Below, piece after piece: positions 41,595 to 53,804 of a DNA stretch of 64,000 nt. Under the pieces are notes generated by a model. It ran no database searches and was not told the DNA's origin. It worked only from the letters and a program-made list of their open reading frames with translations. The translations under genes were made by a program, and so were the position numbers. Origin of the DNA: Ariolimax columbianus (taxonomy: Eukaryota > Mollusca > Gastropoda > Stylommatophora > Arionidae). Numbering within the stretch: the first letter of the stretch is position 1; each line of letters begins with the position of its first letter. The stretch lies in NCBI GenBank assembly GCA_036924085.1, contig JAVGWX010000013.1:57198652-57262651 (forward strand), written 5' to 3'.

Positions 41595-42010
41595 TTATAA
41601 GCCATCACTGGAAGTTGATGAGGGTGCATTCTCATGAAATGACCAAACCAACTTATTTTTTTGCCTGGAAATGTACTCTGTACAAGACGTAGTGCCGACC
41701 ATACTTCGAATGTCGTCGTTTCTCAATCTGTTTTTCCTGGTGACACCGATAACCTTCCTCAAACACTTCATTTCACAAGTCGAACTTGTGCTCTCACGCG
41801 CCTTGGACAGAGGCCATGTTTGGCACTGGTTGCACAGAATCGGCATAAATATACTGTTTATCAGCTGTTGCTTTGTTGTCAAACTAATACTCTGGTGTCT
41901 AAGCAAAGGGGGAGGGGGGCGGGGGTGGGGGGGGGGCAGCTGATAATTCACAGCAGACGCTTCCTGACACCTTGGCTCAATTTTCCTGTCAATTTGCCGA
42001 AAAAATACTG
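41595..42010 (-). pseudogene. LINE ORF2 connection-domain fragment
   Basis: The minus-strand frame reads ISLTTKQQLINSIFMPILCN, QCQTWPLSKARESTSSTCEM, KCLRKVIGVTRKNRLRNDDI and RSMVGTTSCTEYISRQKNK. This matches LINE segments after the reverse transcriptase with LYG.ETW-, CLRK-, RN.DI- and VG- type motifs. The region upstream is a G/C homopolymer-rich break at about 41905-41935. The reverse transcriptase is missing. Clade not resolved. Confidence 0.7.
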
Positions 42011-42110
42011 CCCAAATACCTGAACTCATGGGCCTGTTAAAGAGCAATATCATTTACCCTTATGTTGAGTGGCCCAGGTGTTCTGCTGACCATTACAGCC
42101 TTTCTACACG

Positions 42111-42221
42111 CTTTTATTTAACTTTGCATGACCCTTGTCCTTTAGAGTGAACTTCTATTTCTCATACTTCAACCAACTTCCTCAGAATCTAGAGAGCTGA
42201 AATTGTGTACATAGTCTCTAC
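42111..42221. repeat. Dispersed repeat Y, copy 2
   Basis: Second copy of the 11928-12031 sequence, with CTTCTATTTCTCATACTTC and GAGAGCTGAAATTGTGTACA. Confidence 0.75.
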
Positions 42222-42707
42222 TAGTGCAATCTGTTAATCTTTCAAAATTTGATGAACATTTTATAGACCATTCATATATTTGAAATCAAATACGCAGCTT
42301 TAAAAAAAGTTCCTTCTCACTCTTCTGTCGACATCTCATGTTCTACAGGGTTGAAGCCCTGTGTCGTGGTAGGTCATTTAATTTCGCATCTCTCGTCGGC
42401 CGAGTGGCACCCCCCCCCCCCCCCTTTCCCTATTTATTTGAACATCGCTAATTGAGTGGGGAAATTACGGACGACCCGAAGTAAACGTTGGAGATGACGC
42501 TGGTGAAGAATTCGACCTCAATAATGATGGTTGTCAGAGAATAAAGTCGACAATGAATATGCTTGATCTTTTCAATTTTATTGCCTGAAATATAATGGAT
42601 CGTGTTATGAACGGCGCAGAGGAACACATTATACTTGGAATAATTGGTGGCACAGTGGAACATATTATATTTGACATAACTGGTGGCACAGGAATTAGAA
42701 ATACATT
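42222..42707. other. Unassigned stretch
   Basis: A C run at about 42410-42424. The segment around CACATTATACTTGGAATAAT is loosely repeated at 42628-42690. No gene. Confidence 0.5.
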
Positions 42708-42717
42708 CACTTTGAAA

Positions 42718-43179
42718 GGGGTTGCTGTTGTTGGTGTTGTTGCTCAATGTTCACAATGAGTACGTTTACTCGTGTGTGTACCCCGAACATTGCGGTGAAT
42801 GGCGGGTTGTTGTAGCTTTTTCACATCCAGAGCGTGTTGATGAAGGTGTACCGTGGTCCTCCAGGTCATTGTGCTATACTTGGCTTCATCTGCGTGACGC
42901 TTAATACTACGGAGATCATGTCGATCCACATCTCGTCAGACAGACTGCCATGTAAACGACCTGTTTCCAGCGGAGAACTGCATGGAAGAGAGATAGTGGT
43001 CTTAGTCAGTATATTGTGTCTGACCCTGACACCAATTGGTCATTATATTGTGTCTGAACTTGACACCACTTGGTCATTATGTTGTGTATGACCTTGACAC
43101 CACTTGGTCATTATGTTGTGTCTGACCTTGACACCACTTGGTCATTATGGTGTGTCTGACCAAACTATCGACTCAGTTC
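42718..43179 (-). mobile_element. Family T retroposon, copy J, with target duplication
   Basis: GTT-rich tail at 42719-42745, body to about 43003, four to five 34 bp units with GACACCACTTGGTCATTATG, and a diverged leader. The 10 bp CACTTTGAAA is found at 42708-42717 and 43180-43189. The array unit is the most diverged of the family (34 bp, no TGATCAG). Confidence 0.85.
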
Positions 43180-43189
43180 CACTTTGAAA

Positions 43190-43617
43190 ATGATGAATGA
43201 ACAGATCAAACGGAATGGGTCACAAGAGAGAACGGAGTAGAAGTGTGTACAACCAACTAGCTGCAGGAACCATCAGTATTTACACCAATTTACTGATAGA
43301 GACTGGATACCTATGTGTATGTCTGGAGTGCAGTGAAATGGATTCTTTGGAACAGAACAGAACAATGTTTTTACTCTTTGTGTGTTCATTTGTAAGAAAT
43401 ATTTGTTGCATGTGTATGTGTTGTTTGGATCATTACCGTAACAATGGATCGAATTTTTTTGAAAGGGGCAGATGGGGATGAAGAGTACGCATCCTGGACA
43501 TCTCGGTATTATACCCCGTCACGTGTACACAACTTGTAAATATAACTTGGTATATTAATCTCTTGATATCCCTGATCGGCATGGATCACAATATTGATTA
43601 AATGTTCTCTTCCTCTT
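43190..43617. other. Unassigned stretch
   Basis: No gene recognised. Confidence 0.5.
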
Positions 43618-43705
<88 letters not shown>

Positions 43706-43996
43706 GCACGCACGCACACACGCACGCACACTTACACTTACACTTACACACACACACACTTACACACACACACACACACATACCCTCCCACCCCACAAGA
43801 CACAAGCACACGTACACACAAACACGCACACCCACACGCACACACATACACACATACACAAGCACACACACAAACACACCGACACGCACACACACAAACA
43901 CACACACAGACATACACAAGCACACACACACATACAAAAGCACACACACACAGACACACACACACAGACGCACACACACACATATACACACACACT
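43618..43996. repeat. (CA)n microsatellite
   Basis: A pure CA run at 43619-43701, followed by interrupted CA-rich sequence. The long frames across it are not genes. Confidence 0.98.
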
Positions 43997-43999
43997 CTC

Positions 44000-44515
44000 G
44001 TCCTGTCCATCACGTTCAGATATATATTCCAAAATACAGCAACCTTGTTATCACAATGAAAATTATCAGATTACTATTATCACGCACTAAACCTGATATT
44101 GATTGCAGCTAATCCTGCAAACGATCGAGTTAAGCGATACCTGACAGCCATTCGTGGCGTAACACTTGACTAGCCAATCAGCATGTACCTTATATTTGTA
44201 CACTTCGCTAGCCAATCACAACACTTGATATCTGTAACACTCGTCTGGCTAATCAATAAATAAAAAACAGCACAGTTTTGCACTTGATTAACCAATCACT
44301 ACACGCGTAACAATTGTAACCACTTGGCTAGCTAATCACTACAAATATGACAATTTCAACACCTAATTAACCAATCAGCGCAAACATAGAATTTTGAACC
44401 ATTAACTACCTAATCTACGTAAGCCATTTACCATTACAATGTAAAATCTGTACATGGGTTACTTACTATGTCTTGAGACAGGCTTCTTGTAATTAATTTC
44501 TTTCACCTCTCTCTC
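44000..44515. other. Unassigned stretch with loosely repeated GCTAGCCAATCA-like segments
   Basis: Between 44165 and 44410 the words GGCTAATCA, TAGCCAATCA and TTAACCAATCA recur every 40-60 bp, possibly a very old tandem repeat. CCAAT words here are part of that repeat and are not evidence of a promoter. Confidence 0.4.
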
Positions 44516-44640
44516 ACCCATCGCACTCTGTCTGTCTGTCTCTCTTTCTCTTTATCTCTCTCTCTCTCTGTCTCTTTCTCTCTTTTTCGCTCTCTCTCTC
44601 TATCTATTTTTCTCTCTCTCTTTCTTTTTCTCTCTATCTA
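44516..44640. repeat. (TC)n-rich tract
   Basis: CTGTCTGTCTCTCTTTCTC-type pyrimidine repeat. Confidence 0.95.
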
Positions 44641-44723
44641 AAACTTGTCGACCGAACAGACCGTGAGTCTGGCACAAGTGACAGATGACGTGGGAGGATA
44701 TGGCCTGTGGTACTCGAGACGTG

Positions 44724-45652
44724 CGAGGACATGTTCAATGTTACAAGAGACGATTGAAGACAAGTTCAATGTTACAAGAGACGATTGAAGACAAGTTCAA
44801 TGTTACAAGAGACGATTGAAGACAAGTTCAATGTTACAAGAGACGATTGAAGACAAGTTCAATGTTACAAGAGACGATTGAAGACAAGTTCAATGTTACA
44901 AGAGACGATTGAAGACAAGTTCAATGTTACAAGAGACGATTGAAGACAAGTTCAAAATTACAAGAGACAATTGAGGACAAGTTCAATGTTAAGGGAGACT
45001 ATTGAGGACAAGTTCAACATTACAAGAGACGATTGAGGACACGTTTAATGTTACAAGAGACAATTGAGGACAAGTTCAATGTTACAAGAGACTATTACGG
45101 ACAAGTTCAACATTACAATAGACGATTGAGGACAAGTTCAATGTTACAAGAGACGCTTGAGGACATGTTCAATGTTACAAGAGACGATTGACGACAGGTT
45201 CAATGTTACAAGAGACGACTGAAGACAAGTTCAATGTCACGAGAGACGATTGAAGACAAGTTCAATGTTACAAGAGACGCTTGAGGACAGGTTCAATGTT
45301 ACAAGAGACGATTGACGACAGGTTCAATGTTACAAGAGACGATTGAGGACAGGTTCGATGTTACAAGAGACGATTGACGACAGGTTCAATGTTACAAGAG
45401 ACGATTGACGACAGGTTCAATGTTACAAGAGACGATTGAGGACAGGTTCAATGTTACAAGAGACGCTTGAGTACAGGTTCAATGTTACAAGAGACGCGTG
45501 GGGACAAGTTCAATGTTACAAGAGACGATTGAGGACAAGTTCAATGTTACAAAAGACGCTTGACGAGAGGTTCAATGGTACAAGAGATGATTGACGACAG
45601 GTTCAATGTTACAAGAGACGATTGAGGACAAGTTCAATGTTACAAGAGACGC
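44724..45652. repeat. 31 bp minisatellite
   Basis: About thirty units with AAGTTCAATGTTACAAGAGA and CGATTGAAGAC. The first seven units are almost identical; later ones are more diverged (GGACAGGTT, CGCTTGAGG variants), suggesting recent expansion at the left edge. Confidence 0.95.
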
Positions 45653-45744
45653 ATGTTCAGCCGTGTAGACAGTTTTTCTCTTGCATTGTCCACTGAAATG
45701 GGTGACTTGCTCTCTGATTTGGATTAAAGTGAGGAAGAAATTGC

Positions 45745-45850
45745 GCCTTGTGCCAACCTCATTTTCTCGTTCTGAGCTACCTTTGGCTAGTGGCAAGATG
45801 TAATCAAGACGGCTGGATATAGAACACGATGCAGAGTTTTCCTCAAGGTT
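45745..45850 (-). mobile_element. SINE-C-like fragment
   Basis: GAGCTACCTTTGGCTAGTGG, CAAGATGTAATCAAGACGGC and CACGATGCAGAG match 50365-50425 in the same order. No tRNA-like head is present here. Confidence 0.45.
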
Positions 45851-46529
<679 letters not shown>

Positions 46530-46559
46530 CAATCTATATCGATATGTAAATGTAATATG

Positions 46560-46871
46560 GGACTTGGCTTCGTTCGTTCTCAATCTTCCGCTACCAAACC
46601 CCAAACTCTGAAACGTCTTAAGTAGCAGAATGTAGTCCAGAGAACGGAATGCGTTGTGTCGTAGTTTACAGCTTGGCTGCGATATTTGCATCTTTCTGTC
46701 CAACTGATCAGACTTCAGCAAGCAAATTTTGAGTACCGGGTTAGCATTCTTTCTTCACCGAGTGGAGGTGTAGAAGGGTCTTAGCAGCTCTGGTTCGCTG
46801 GCCCTGACGCTAGCAGTCATCTATGGGTCGCTGACCACTTCAGCTCATGCGCTGCTCAGCATCTTGATCCC
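46560..46871 (-). mobile_element. SINE-B, internally deleted, with target duplication
   Basis: SINE-B in plus-strand order tail to head: GGCTTCGTTCGTTCTCAATC to CTCAGCATCTTGATCC. About 45 bp of the middle (the TATCCAGGATCACC region) is missing. The 11 bp AATGTAATATG is present at 46549-46559 and 46872-46882. Confidence 0.9.
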
Positions 46872-46884
46872 AATGTAATATGTA

Positions 46885-47262
46885 ACTGTTTCTAGCGCAG
46901 CCAGCGCCCCATTCACCACGATTTTACTTGACAGGCTGCATGCACCCCCGCGGGCCGCGAGTTATAGGCCGCTGATCTGGTTTATGTGAGTCATTTCGCT
47001 GTTTGTTCTGTAATCTCTACATTTCAAACTACAGGATTTGTTAATTGTTTTCCACATTATATGAACATGTTTTCAAATCTGCGTGTGTTTGTTTTCTATT
47101 TTGGTTGACATTAGAATGATTCTGATCTAGGTCAAGAGAAGTGCTTCAGAGCACAGCAGACGATCTGTACAATCGTAAATGTGTACGCACAATGGACGAA
47201 CTGACCGAGATACCTGGCATCCTGGGTCACTGCAACACTTTAGGAGAGGTCCACATCAACAA
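46885..47262. other. Unassigned stretch
   Basis: No gene recognised. Confidence 0.5.
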
Positions 47263-47264
47263 CA

Positions 47265-48003
47265 ATAATCTTCTTCTTCCACATTTTTCGTTCTCAAACT
47301 TCCGCTTGGGGATCAAGATGCTGAGCAGTGCATAAGCTGCAGTGGTCAGCGACACATAGCTGACTGCTAGCGTCAGGGCCAGCGAACCAGAACTGCCTAG
47401 ACCCTTCTACATCTCCACCCGGTGATCCTGGATAACAGGCTGCAGCAGGGCAGACTGGCTAAGGAGAAGGGACCGAGGAGGGAATGCTAACCCGGTACTC
47501 AAAAAATGCTTGCTGAAGTCGGATGTGTTGGACCTAAAGGTGCACATATCGCAGTCAAGCTGTAAACTTAGACACAACGCATTCCGTTCTCTGGACTACT
47601 TTCTGCTACGTAAGCCCTTTTCAGGGTTTGGTAGCGGGAGATTGAGAACAAACGAAGCCAAGCCAAGCCAAACTTCCGCAACCAATCCCCGAAAAGGGCT
47701 TTGCAAGAAGCATGATATAGTCCGGAGAATGGAATGCGTTGTGTCGTAGTTTACAGCTTGACTGCGACATCTGCACCTTCAGTCCGACACATCCGACTTC
47801 AGCAAGTCATTTTTGTGTACCGGGTTAGCCTTCCCTTATTGATCCTTTCTCCTTGGCCAGTGTGGTCTGTTGCAGCCTGTTATCCAGGATCAGCACGTGG
47901 AGAATGGTCTTGGGAGCTCCAGGTCACTGACTCTGAAGCTAGCCTTCAGCTTTGGGTCGCTGACCGCTGCAGCTCTTACACTGCTCGGCATCTTGATCCC
48001 AGA
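47265..48003 (-). mobile_element. SINE-B, host copy interrupted by another SINE-B
   Basis: The tail end is at 47265-47295 (CTTCTTCTTCCACATTTTTC, GTTCTC) and the remainder at 47680-48003 (ACCAATCCCCGAAAAGGGCT to GGCATCTTGATCC). The interruption is the oppositely oriented SINE-B at 47306-47669. Joining the two parts restores a SINE-B of normal length. Confidence 0.85.
47306..47669 (+). mobile_element. SINE-B nested in a SINE-B, with target duplication
   Basis: Runs from GGGGATCAAGATGCTGAGC to GAACAAACGAAGCCAAGCC on the plus strand. The 10 bp AAACTTCCGC of the host element is duplicated at 47296-47305 and 47670-47679. The tail is (AAGCC)n-like rather than (GAA)n. Confidence 0.9.
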
Positions 48004-48535
48004 ATCAGATAATGATGAATGAACATCTGTCTAGGATCAAGTGTTAGTGATTTCATTGTACTATGAGGTTAGGCCAGTAAGTAGGTCACACACTAAGGTA
48101 AAGCTGAAAAATGTAGTTAGTTGTTTTTAAACTTTGTGATTACTGTCGGTAGAAGACGCTGGGTGTCACATGCACGTACACAGTTCATATACAAAATGGC
48201 ATTCGGAAACACAGTGTGTGCCATCGAAGAACAGCTTGCTATTGTGTTTTCCGAGAAAAAAGGGGGGGGGGGGAAGAAGCGGTGCATAACGCTCAAGAAC
48301 GCTGAAACACTTCCGACGAAACCCGACTTGATTGTCGTGTTCAGATTGGAACAGAAGTATATATGCGGTGTGTAGGGGAAGATTTATAGAGATGACAGGC
48401 GAGTAACGATATACATTGCAGCAAATACAATAGGGTGGTTGCATGGTTTAGCCTGCATCATCATGCATCATCGATTAAAATTCCGGAAATATTGCCAAGA
48501 GAACTAACTGACAAATACACAAGGAACTAAAAGAA
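48004..48535. other. Unassigned stretch
   Basis: A G run at 48262-48274. No gene supported; the 84-codon plus-strand frame has no recognisable motif. Confidence 0.5.
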
Positions 48536-48700
48536 CCTATCCACACACACAACCACATACAGCCACTCACAACCACACGCAGCCACACACAACCACACGC
48601 AGCCACACACAACCACACGCAGCCACACACAACCACACACAGCCATTCACAACCATTCACAACCACTCACAACCACACACAACCACACACATACAACACA
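48536..48700. repeat. CCACACA-type short tandem repeat
   Basis: Units of about 20 bp such as CAACCACACGCAGCCACACA, degrading to CAACCACTCA. Confidence 0.95.
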
Positions 48701-48719
48701 AATGTGTCTCTTGGACCAA

Positions 48720-49735
48720 AGTCAACAAAGACACCACTTCTCCCAATGTATCAAAAACACAAATTCTCCTAACATATCAAAGACATCACTTCTCCTAACA
48801 TATCAAAGACATTACTTTTACTAATATATCAAAGACATCACTTCTCCTAACATATCAAAGACATTACTTTTACTAACATATCAAAGACATCACTTCTCCT
48901 AACATATCAAAGACATTACTTTTACTAACATATCAAAGACATCACTTCTCCTAACATATCAAAGACATTACTTTTACTAACATATCAAAGACATCACTTC
49001 TCCTAACATATCAAAGACATTACTTTTACTAACATATCAAAGACATTACTTTTACTAACATATCAAAGACATTACTTTTACTAACATTTCAAAGACATCA
49101 CTTCTCCTAACATATCAAAGACATCACTTCTCCTAACATATCAAAGACATCACTTCTCCTAACATATCAAAGACATCCCTTCTCCTAATGTATCAAAGAC
49201 ATTACCTTTACTAACATATCAAAGACATTACTTTTACTAACATTTCAAAGACATCACTTCTCCTAACATATCAAAGACATCCCTTCTCCTAACATATCAA
49301 AGACATTACTTTTACTAATATATCAAAGACATCACTTCTCCTAACATATCAAAGACATTACTTTTACTAACATATCAAAGACATCACTTCTCCTAACATA
49401 TCAAAGACATTACTTTTACTAATATATCAAAGACATTACTTTTACTAATATATCAAAGACATCACTTCTCCTAACATATTAAAGACATTACTTTTACTAA
49501 TATATCAAAGACATTACTTTTACTAATATATCAAATACACCACTTCTCCCAAAGTATCAAAGACATCACTTTTCCCAATGTATCAAAGACATCACTTCTC
49601 CTAATTCAACAAAGACATCACTTCTCCTACATAATACAACAACGATATCACTTCTCCTAATGCAACAAAGATATCCCTGTTCCTAATACACCAACCACAT
49701 GACCTTTCCTAATACAGCAAAGACATCCCTTCTCC
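48720..49735. repeat. 26 bp minisatellite
   Basis: Nearly forty units in two types, CATCACTTCTCCTAACATAT and CATTACTTTTACTAACATAT, each with CAAAGA. They often alternate, giving a 52 bp period, and diverge at the right edge. Confidence 0.95.
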
Positions 49736-49835
49736 AATGTGAGAACATCTATTTCTCTTACAAGTTTTGACAGTGGACCTGAGGTTCCTCTGTCCTCTAT
49801 GAAGGTGTATTTATCACATGGACCCTTGGGGGGGG

Positions 49836-50159
49836 GGAGGGGGGGGGGGGGAGACAAACGTCTGGTCAGGAAAATATACTTACCAGGACCCTTACCTAGA
49901 CTCCAAAGTAGCCTTCCCTGGAAAAGCGCTGTTTTCGTGGCAGTCTGGCTAACGAATGGAGGGATCGACGTGATCCCCGTAGTAGTGAGTGACACGCTGA
50001 TGAAACCAAGCATAGCTCAACCGCCTGGAGGACCACGGTCCACCTTCATCAGCGCGCTCAGTATGTGAGGAAAGCTACTTCAATCCGTCACTTAACGTCT
50101 TTTTCAGGGCGTCAAAAAAGAGTAGACCTACTCATTGTGGACATTCGCAAACAACAACA
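49836..50159 (+). mobile_element. Family T retroposon, copy K, about one array unit
   Basis: A G-rich leader with GACAAACGTCTGGTCAGG, then a single unit ending TACCAGGACCC, the full body (CTTCCCTGGAAAAGCGCTG, GGATCGACGTGATCCCCGTA, CCACCTTCATCAGCGCGCTC, CACTTAACGTC) and the tail GCAAACAACAACAT. It is the best view of the element without an expanded array. Confidence 0.85.
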
Positions 50160-50344
50160 TCGCGTGGAGCCGAGGATGTCATCATGCTGATAAACTTACC
50201 CAGGGTATGTTACTTCTGAAGGGTTAAGAATAAAAGTTAGTCGACCATCGCAAGATATAATGGCGACATACTCATTTGTGTCCTGAAGATGTAACTCACG
50301 CTGTATTTGGATTATATATATAAAAGTGCCTGCGCTGGTGATCA

Positions 50345-50548
50345 ACCTCACTCTCTGGTCCCGACCTACCTTGAGCCAGTGGCAAGACATACTTCAAGAC
50401 GACTGGAGTTAATTCATGATGCAGGCACTCTGGTCCCACCTCTTTAAGACTGAGGTGGATTTAAACCTGAGGGGACCGAACCCACGCCGTTTCCATTTAT
50501 CGCTTTGAGAGTTGAGTGACCTACCTCTTGACCACGGTTTTGTCATCG
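50345..50548 (-). mobile_element. SINE-C with tRNA-like head
   Basis: The minus strand starts near 50548 with GTGGTCAAGAGGTAGG (box A-like) and, at tRNA-like spacing, CGTGGGTTCGGTCCCC (box B-like). The downstream body is shared with the 45.75 kb fragment. Confidence 0.6.
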
Positions 50549-50785
50549 TAATCGGACATTCTTAATTAACTGGCGTTCTCCTATAGCCGGGTTGCTATTA
50601 ATCGGAATTGTTCCTCCAAGTGAAAGCTGCCTAAGGGATGTGATCAAATGCAAAACAGCAATCAGTCCGTAACTTTGTGTTCTGACAGGGACGTTTTAGA
50701 ATGACTGATTAGACACGGATATATTTTAGTAGAGGCATTAATATTGGAGTCACACCATTGTTGCTGTGACTAATAACAGCTGTCA
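50549..50785. other. Unassigned stretch
   Basis: Nothing recognised. Confidence 0.5.
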
Positions 50786-50787
50786 CT

Positions 50788-50906
50788 GTCTCTCTCTCTC
50801 TCCCCTTCTCTCTCTCTCCCTCTCTCTCACAAACACACACACACACGTTTTGTCTGTGTGTGATTATTCGGAGAGAGGGAGAGAGAGAGAAGGGGGGAGA
50901 GGGAGA
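50788..50906. repeat. CT-rich and GA-rich inverted pair
   Basis: CTCTCTCTCTCCCTCTCTCT at 50804-50830 and GAGAGAGGGAGAGAGAGAG at 50871-50890 are complementary and separated by a CA/GT segment, so the region can fold back. Confidence 0.85.
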
Positions 50907-50961
50907 CGTACTGATGGAGTAGTTAGCAAGCAGGGACCACCGACCATTAATAATGTCAATA

Positions 50962-51336
50962 TCTTCTTCTTTCTTGGTCGTTCTCAACCCCCTGCAACCA
51001 AGCCCTGAGAAGAGAATTGCAATTAACAGATTATAGTCCAAATAACAGAATTGCAATTAACAGATTATAGTCCAAATAACAGAATTCGCTGTGTCCTAGT
51101 TTAAAGTTTGACTGCGATATTTCCACATTTCGAATCCGAGACATCCAACTTAAGCAGGCATTTTCTGGTACAGGGTTAGCCTTTCCTCCTCGATCCCATC
51201 TCTTTAGCCAGTTGGATCCTGTTATCCAGGATCACCACTTAAAGCTGTAGAAGGGTCTTGGCAGCTCTGTGTCGCTGGCCCTGACGCTAGAAGTCAGCCA
51301 TGGATCGCTGCCGCCCATACACTGCTCATGATCCCA
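50962..51336 (-). mobile_element. SINE-B, diverged, with 34 bp internal duplication
   Basis: SINE-B in tail-to-head order from CTTCTTCTTTCTTGGTCGTT to CATGATCCC. The segment GAATTGCAATTAACAGATTA plus TAGTCCAAATAACA is present twice in tandem (51014 and 51048). Confidence 0.85.
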
Positions 51337-51339
51337 GTG

Positions 51340-52195
51340 TCACTACCAAGTTAGTGACGCGGGATAAATTAACCTGGACCGCATATCGTATTTGGCATCA
51401 CATCCATAACTGATATGAGGCAAATCGTGATATCAGTATGTATATACCGTACTACAGTTCTCTATTCTCTTTTACTTCTATACTGAATCATTACCTATAT
51501 TTGCGTTTGTTGACCTATGCCCTCCAGTACTACTATACCATCGATGTCTACCTTGCTTTGCACGTTGTAACCTTGCTATTAAAGGTGTGAGCCCTGGCCT
51601 TGCTGTCCGTCATCTGCTTAAGCTAAACCATGCGGGCCATCTCCTTATTGATGTTGTGGTTGTTGCTGATTTCCTTTACAGAACATCGTTTCTTACACAC
51701 CCCCCTCCTACCTCTCCTCCCCCTATTATAAGTTACTTGGCATGCACATTACTTCTCGCACGTGGAGGAACAATTGCACCGATAACAATGACACGTCTGC
51801 CAAACTGGACACGATGGGATTTGAACCGAGAGAATTGGGATAGTGTAAACGTACGTCACAGAATCAAAAACATCTTTGAATAACTACAATCTTCTATCGA
51901 CAAATTATGTTTTTGTATATTTGCTTGTTAATCTTGAGACCCAGTGGTCTCGATGTAAGGTGTTCGCCTCTGGTGCTGGAAACACCGGCACTTTTTCACG
52001 TGGATCATCCGGTAAATTTTCCCCTGATCGCTGCGGGTCTACCTTGCTCTAATTTACTCTTCCACCTCCACCAGCCTCAAAAATAGGCGATCGTATATAT
52101 ATTGACCTGGCAAGTCACCAGTGATTTTTACCTGTCAAAAGAAATGAAACAAAGGAGATCACACCTACCCACGATGTCTAACGATATAAAGGGAC
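51340..52195. other. Unassigned stretch
   Basis: A 98-codon frame at 51587-51883 has a proline/threonine run and no motif. The segment ACCCAGTGGTCTCGATGTAA at about 51941 could be a decayed box A of a SINE, but no box B was seen. Confidence 0.4.
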
Positions 52196-52196
52196 T

Positions 52197-52281
52197 GAAG
52201 ATATATAGCTAGATAGATAGATATATAGATATATAGACAGACAGACAGACAGACAGATAGATAGATAGATAGATAGATAGT

Positions 52282-52329
<48 letters not shown>

Positions 52330-52370
52330 AGATAGATATATAGATAAATAGATAGATAGATAGATAGATT
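52197..52370. repeat. (GATA)n with (GACA)n microsatellite
   Basis: TAGA repeats with a GACA block at 52233-52255. Confidence 0.98.
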
Positions 52371-52688
52371 CAACTGTGTTGGCGAGATAATTCAAATGAA
52401 GACCCCAGAGCCTGTAAAGAAAATTAAATGCTTTAGGGCAAACGAAGAAGCAGAAGACTGCAGCAGACAAGTTCAAACCTTATTTCCTCTACACACAGCA
52501 AAGATCCATCACCGTGTACGACAGTATTATCATACTCATATTATCAGCTGTCATAAACAGTCGACTGTTAACACCTGCTCCACCTAGCTGTCATGATTTC
52601 TTGGCAACTACAAGGCTGGCACAAATGTGATCGTTATTAGAAAAGATTAGAGAAGGAAGAGAGAGAAAAGGAAGTGGAAAAGTCTTGC
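52371..52688. other. Unassigned stretch
   Basis: No gene recognised. Confidence 0.5.
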
Positions 52689-52689
52689 A

Positions 52690-53512
52690 CGTTGAAATGG
52701 GTCCATGTGTGCTAAAGTGGGTCCAAGTCTGCTAAAGTGGGTCTAAGTATACTAAAGTGGGTCCAAGTCTGCTAAAGTGGGTCCAAGTCTGCTAAAGTGG
52801 GTCTAAGTATACTAAAGTGGGTTAAATTGTGCTAAAGTGAGTCCAATTCTGCTAAAGTGGGTCTAAGTATACTAAAGTGGGTCCAAGTCTGCTAAAGTGA
52901 GTCCAATTCTGCTAAAGTGGGTCTAAGTATACTAAAGTGGGTCCAAGTCTGCTAAAGTGGGTCCAAGTCTGCTAAAGTGGGTCTAAGTCTGCTAAAGTGA
53001 GTCCAATTCTGCTAAAGTGGGTCTAAGTATACTAAAGTGGGTCCAATTCTGCTAAAGTGGGTCTAAGTATACTAAAGTGGGTCCAAGTCTGCTAAAGTGG
53101 GTCCAAGTCTGCTAAAGTGGGTTAAATTGTGCTAAAGTTGGTCCAAGTGTGCTAAAGTGGGTCCAAATCTGCTAAAGTGGGTCTAAGTATACTAAAGTGG
53201 GTCCAAGTCTGCTAAAGTGGGTCCAAGTCTGCTAATGTGCTTCCAAGTGTGCTAATGTGCTTCCAAGTGTGCTAAAGTGGGTCCAAGTGTGCTTTAGTGG
53301 GTCCAAGTGTGCTAAAGTGGATCCAAGTAAGCAAAAGTGAATCCAAATTTGCTAAAGTGTATCCAGGTGGGCTAAAGTGAATTCGAGTGCGCTAAAGTAA
53401 ATCCTAGTGCTAAAGTGAATCCAAGTGTGCTAAAGTGAATCCTAGTATGCTAAAGTGAATCCGAGTGTGCTAAAGTGAATCCGAGTGTGCTAAAGTGGAT
53501 TCAAGTGTAACA
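52690..53512. repeat. 20 bp minisatellite
   Basis: About forty units of TGCTAAAGTGGGTCCAAGTC type; TCTAAGTATACTAAAGTGGG is a recurrent variant, making a longer pattern of three to four units. Confidence 0.95.
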
Positions 53513-53800
53513 TTATGACAACAAGACATATAGAAGCACAATGTTGCGAACCAGAGGATGGAAAAAGGTGGTTGGGGCGATGAAGGATGGTGGGGAGTAG
53601 GGGGGGGTGTGGGGTTGTTGTTGAGAGAAAGGGGTAACATGATACGGCTCAACATAAGATATTTCATGATATCTGTGCCGAAATAAGGCCGTTGAGGTGA
53701 ACCAGATATAGAAATAGGTCAGGACTAGTAAACACGTCCGACACATTAGGGCCATATTAAGTTAAAGTAAAACCAAGGCGCGCCCTGTGATTTTGACATT
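53513..53800. other. Short unassigned spacer
   Basis: A G-rich run at 53590-53606; nothing else. Confidence 0.5.
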
Positions 53801-53804
53801 CCAG

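Noticed and set aside
43509..44112. Cys/Val-rich and His/Thr-rich frames
   Set aside because: Translation of a CA/GT microsatellite.
44165..44410. Clustered CCAAT boxes as a promoter
   Set aside because: They are part of a loosely repeated CCAATCA-containing segment, with no other promoter feature or start codon nearby.
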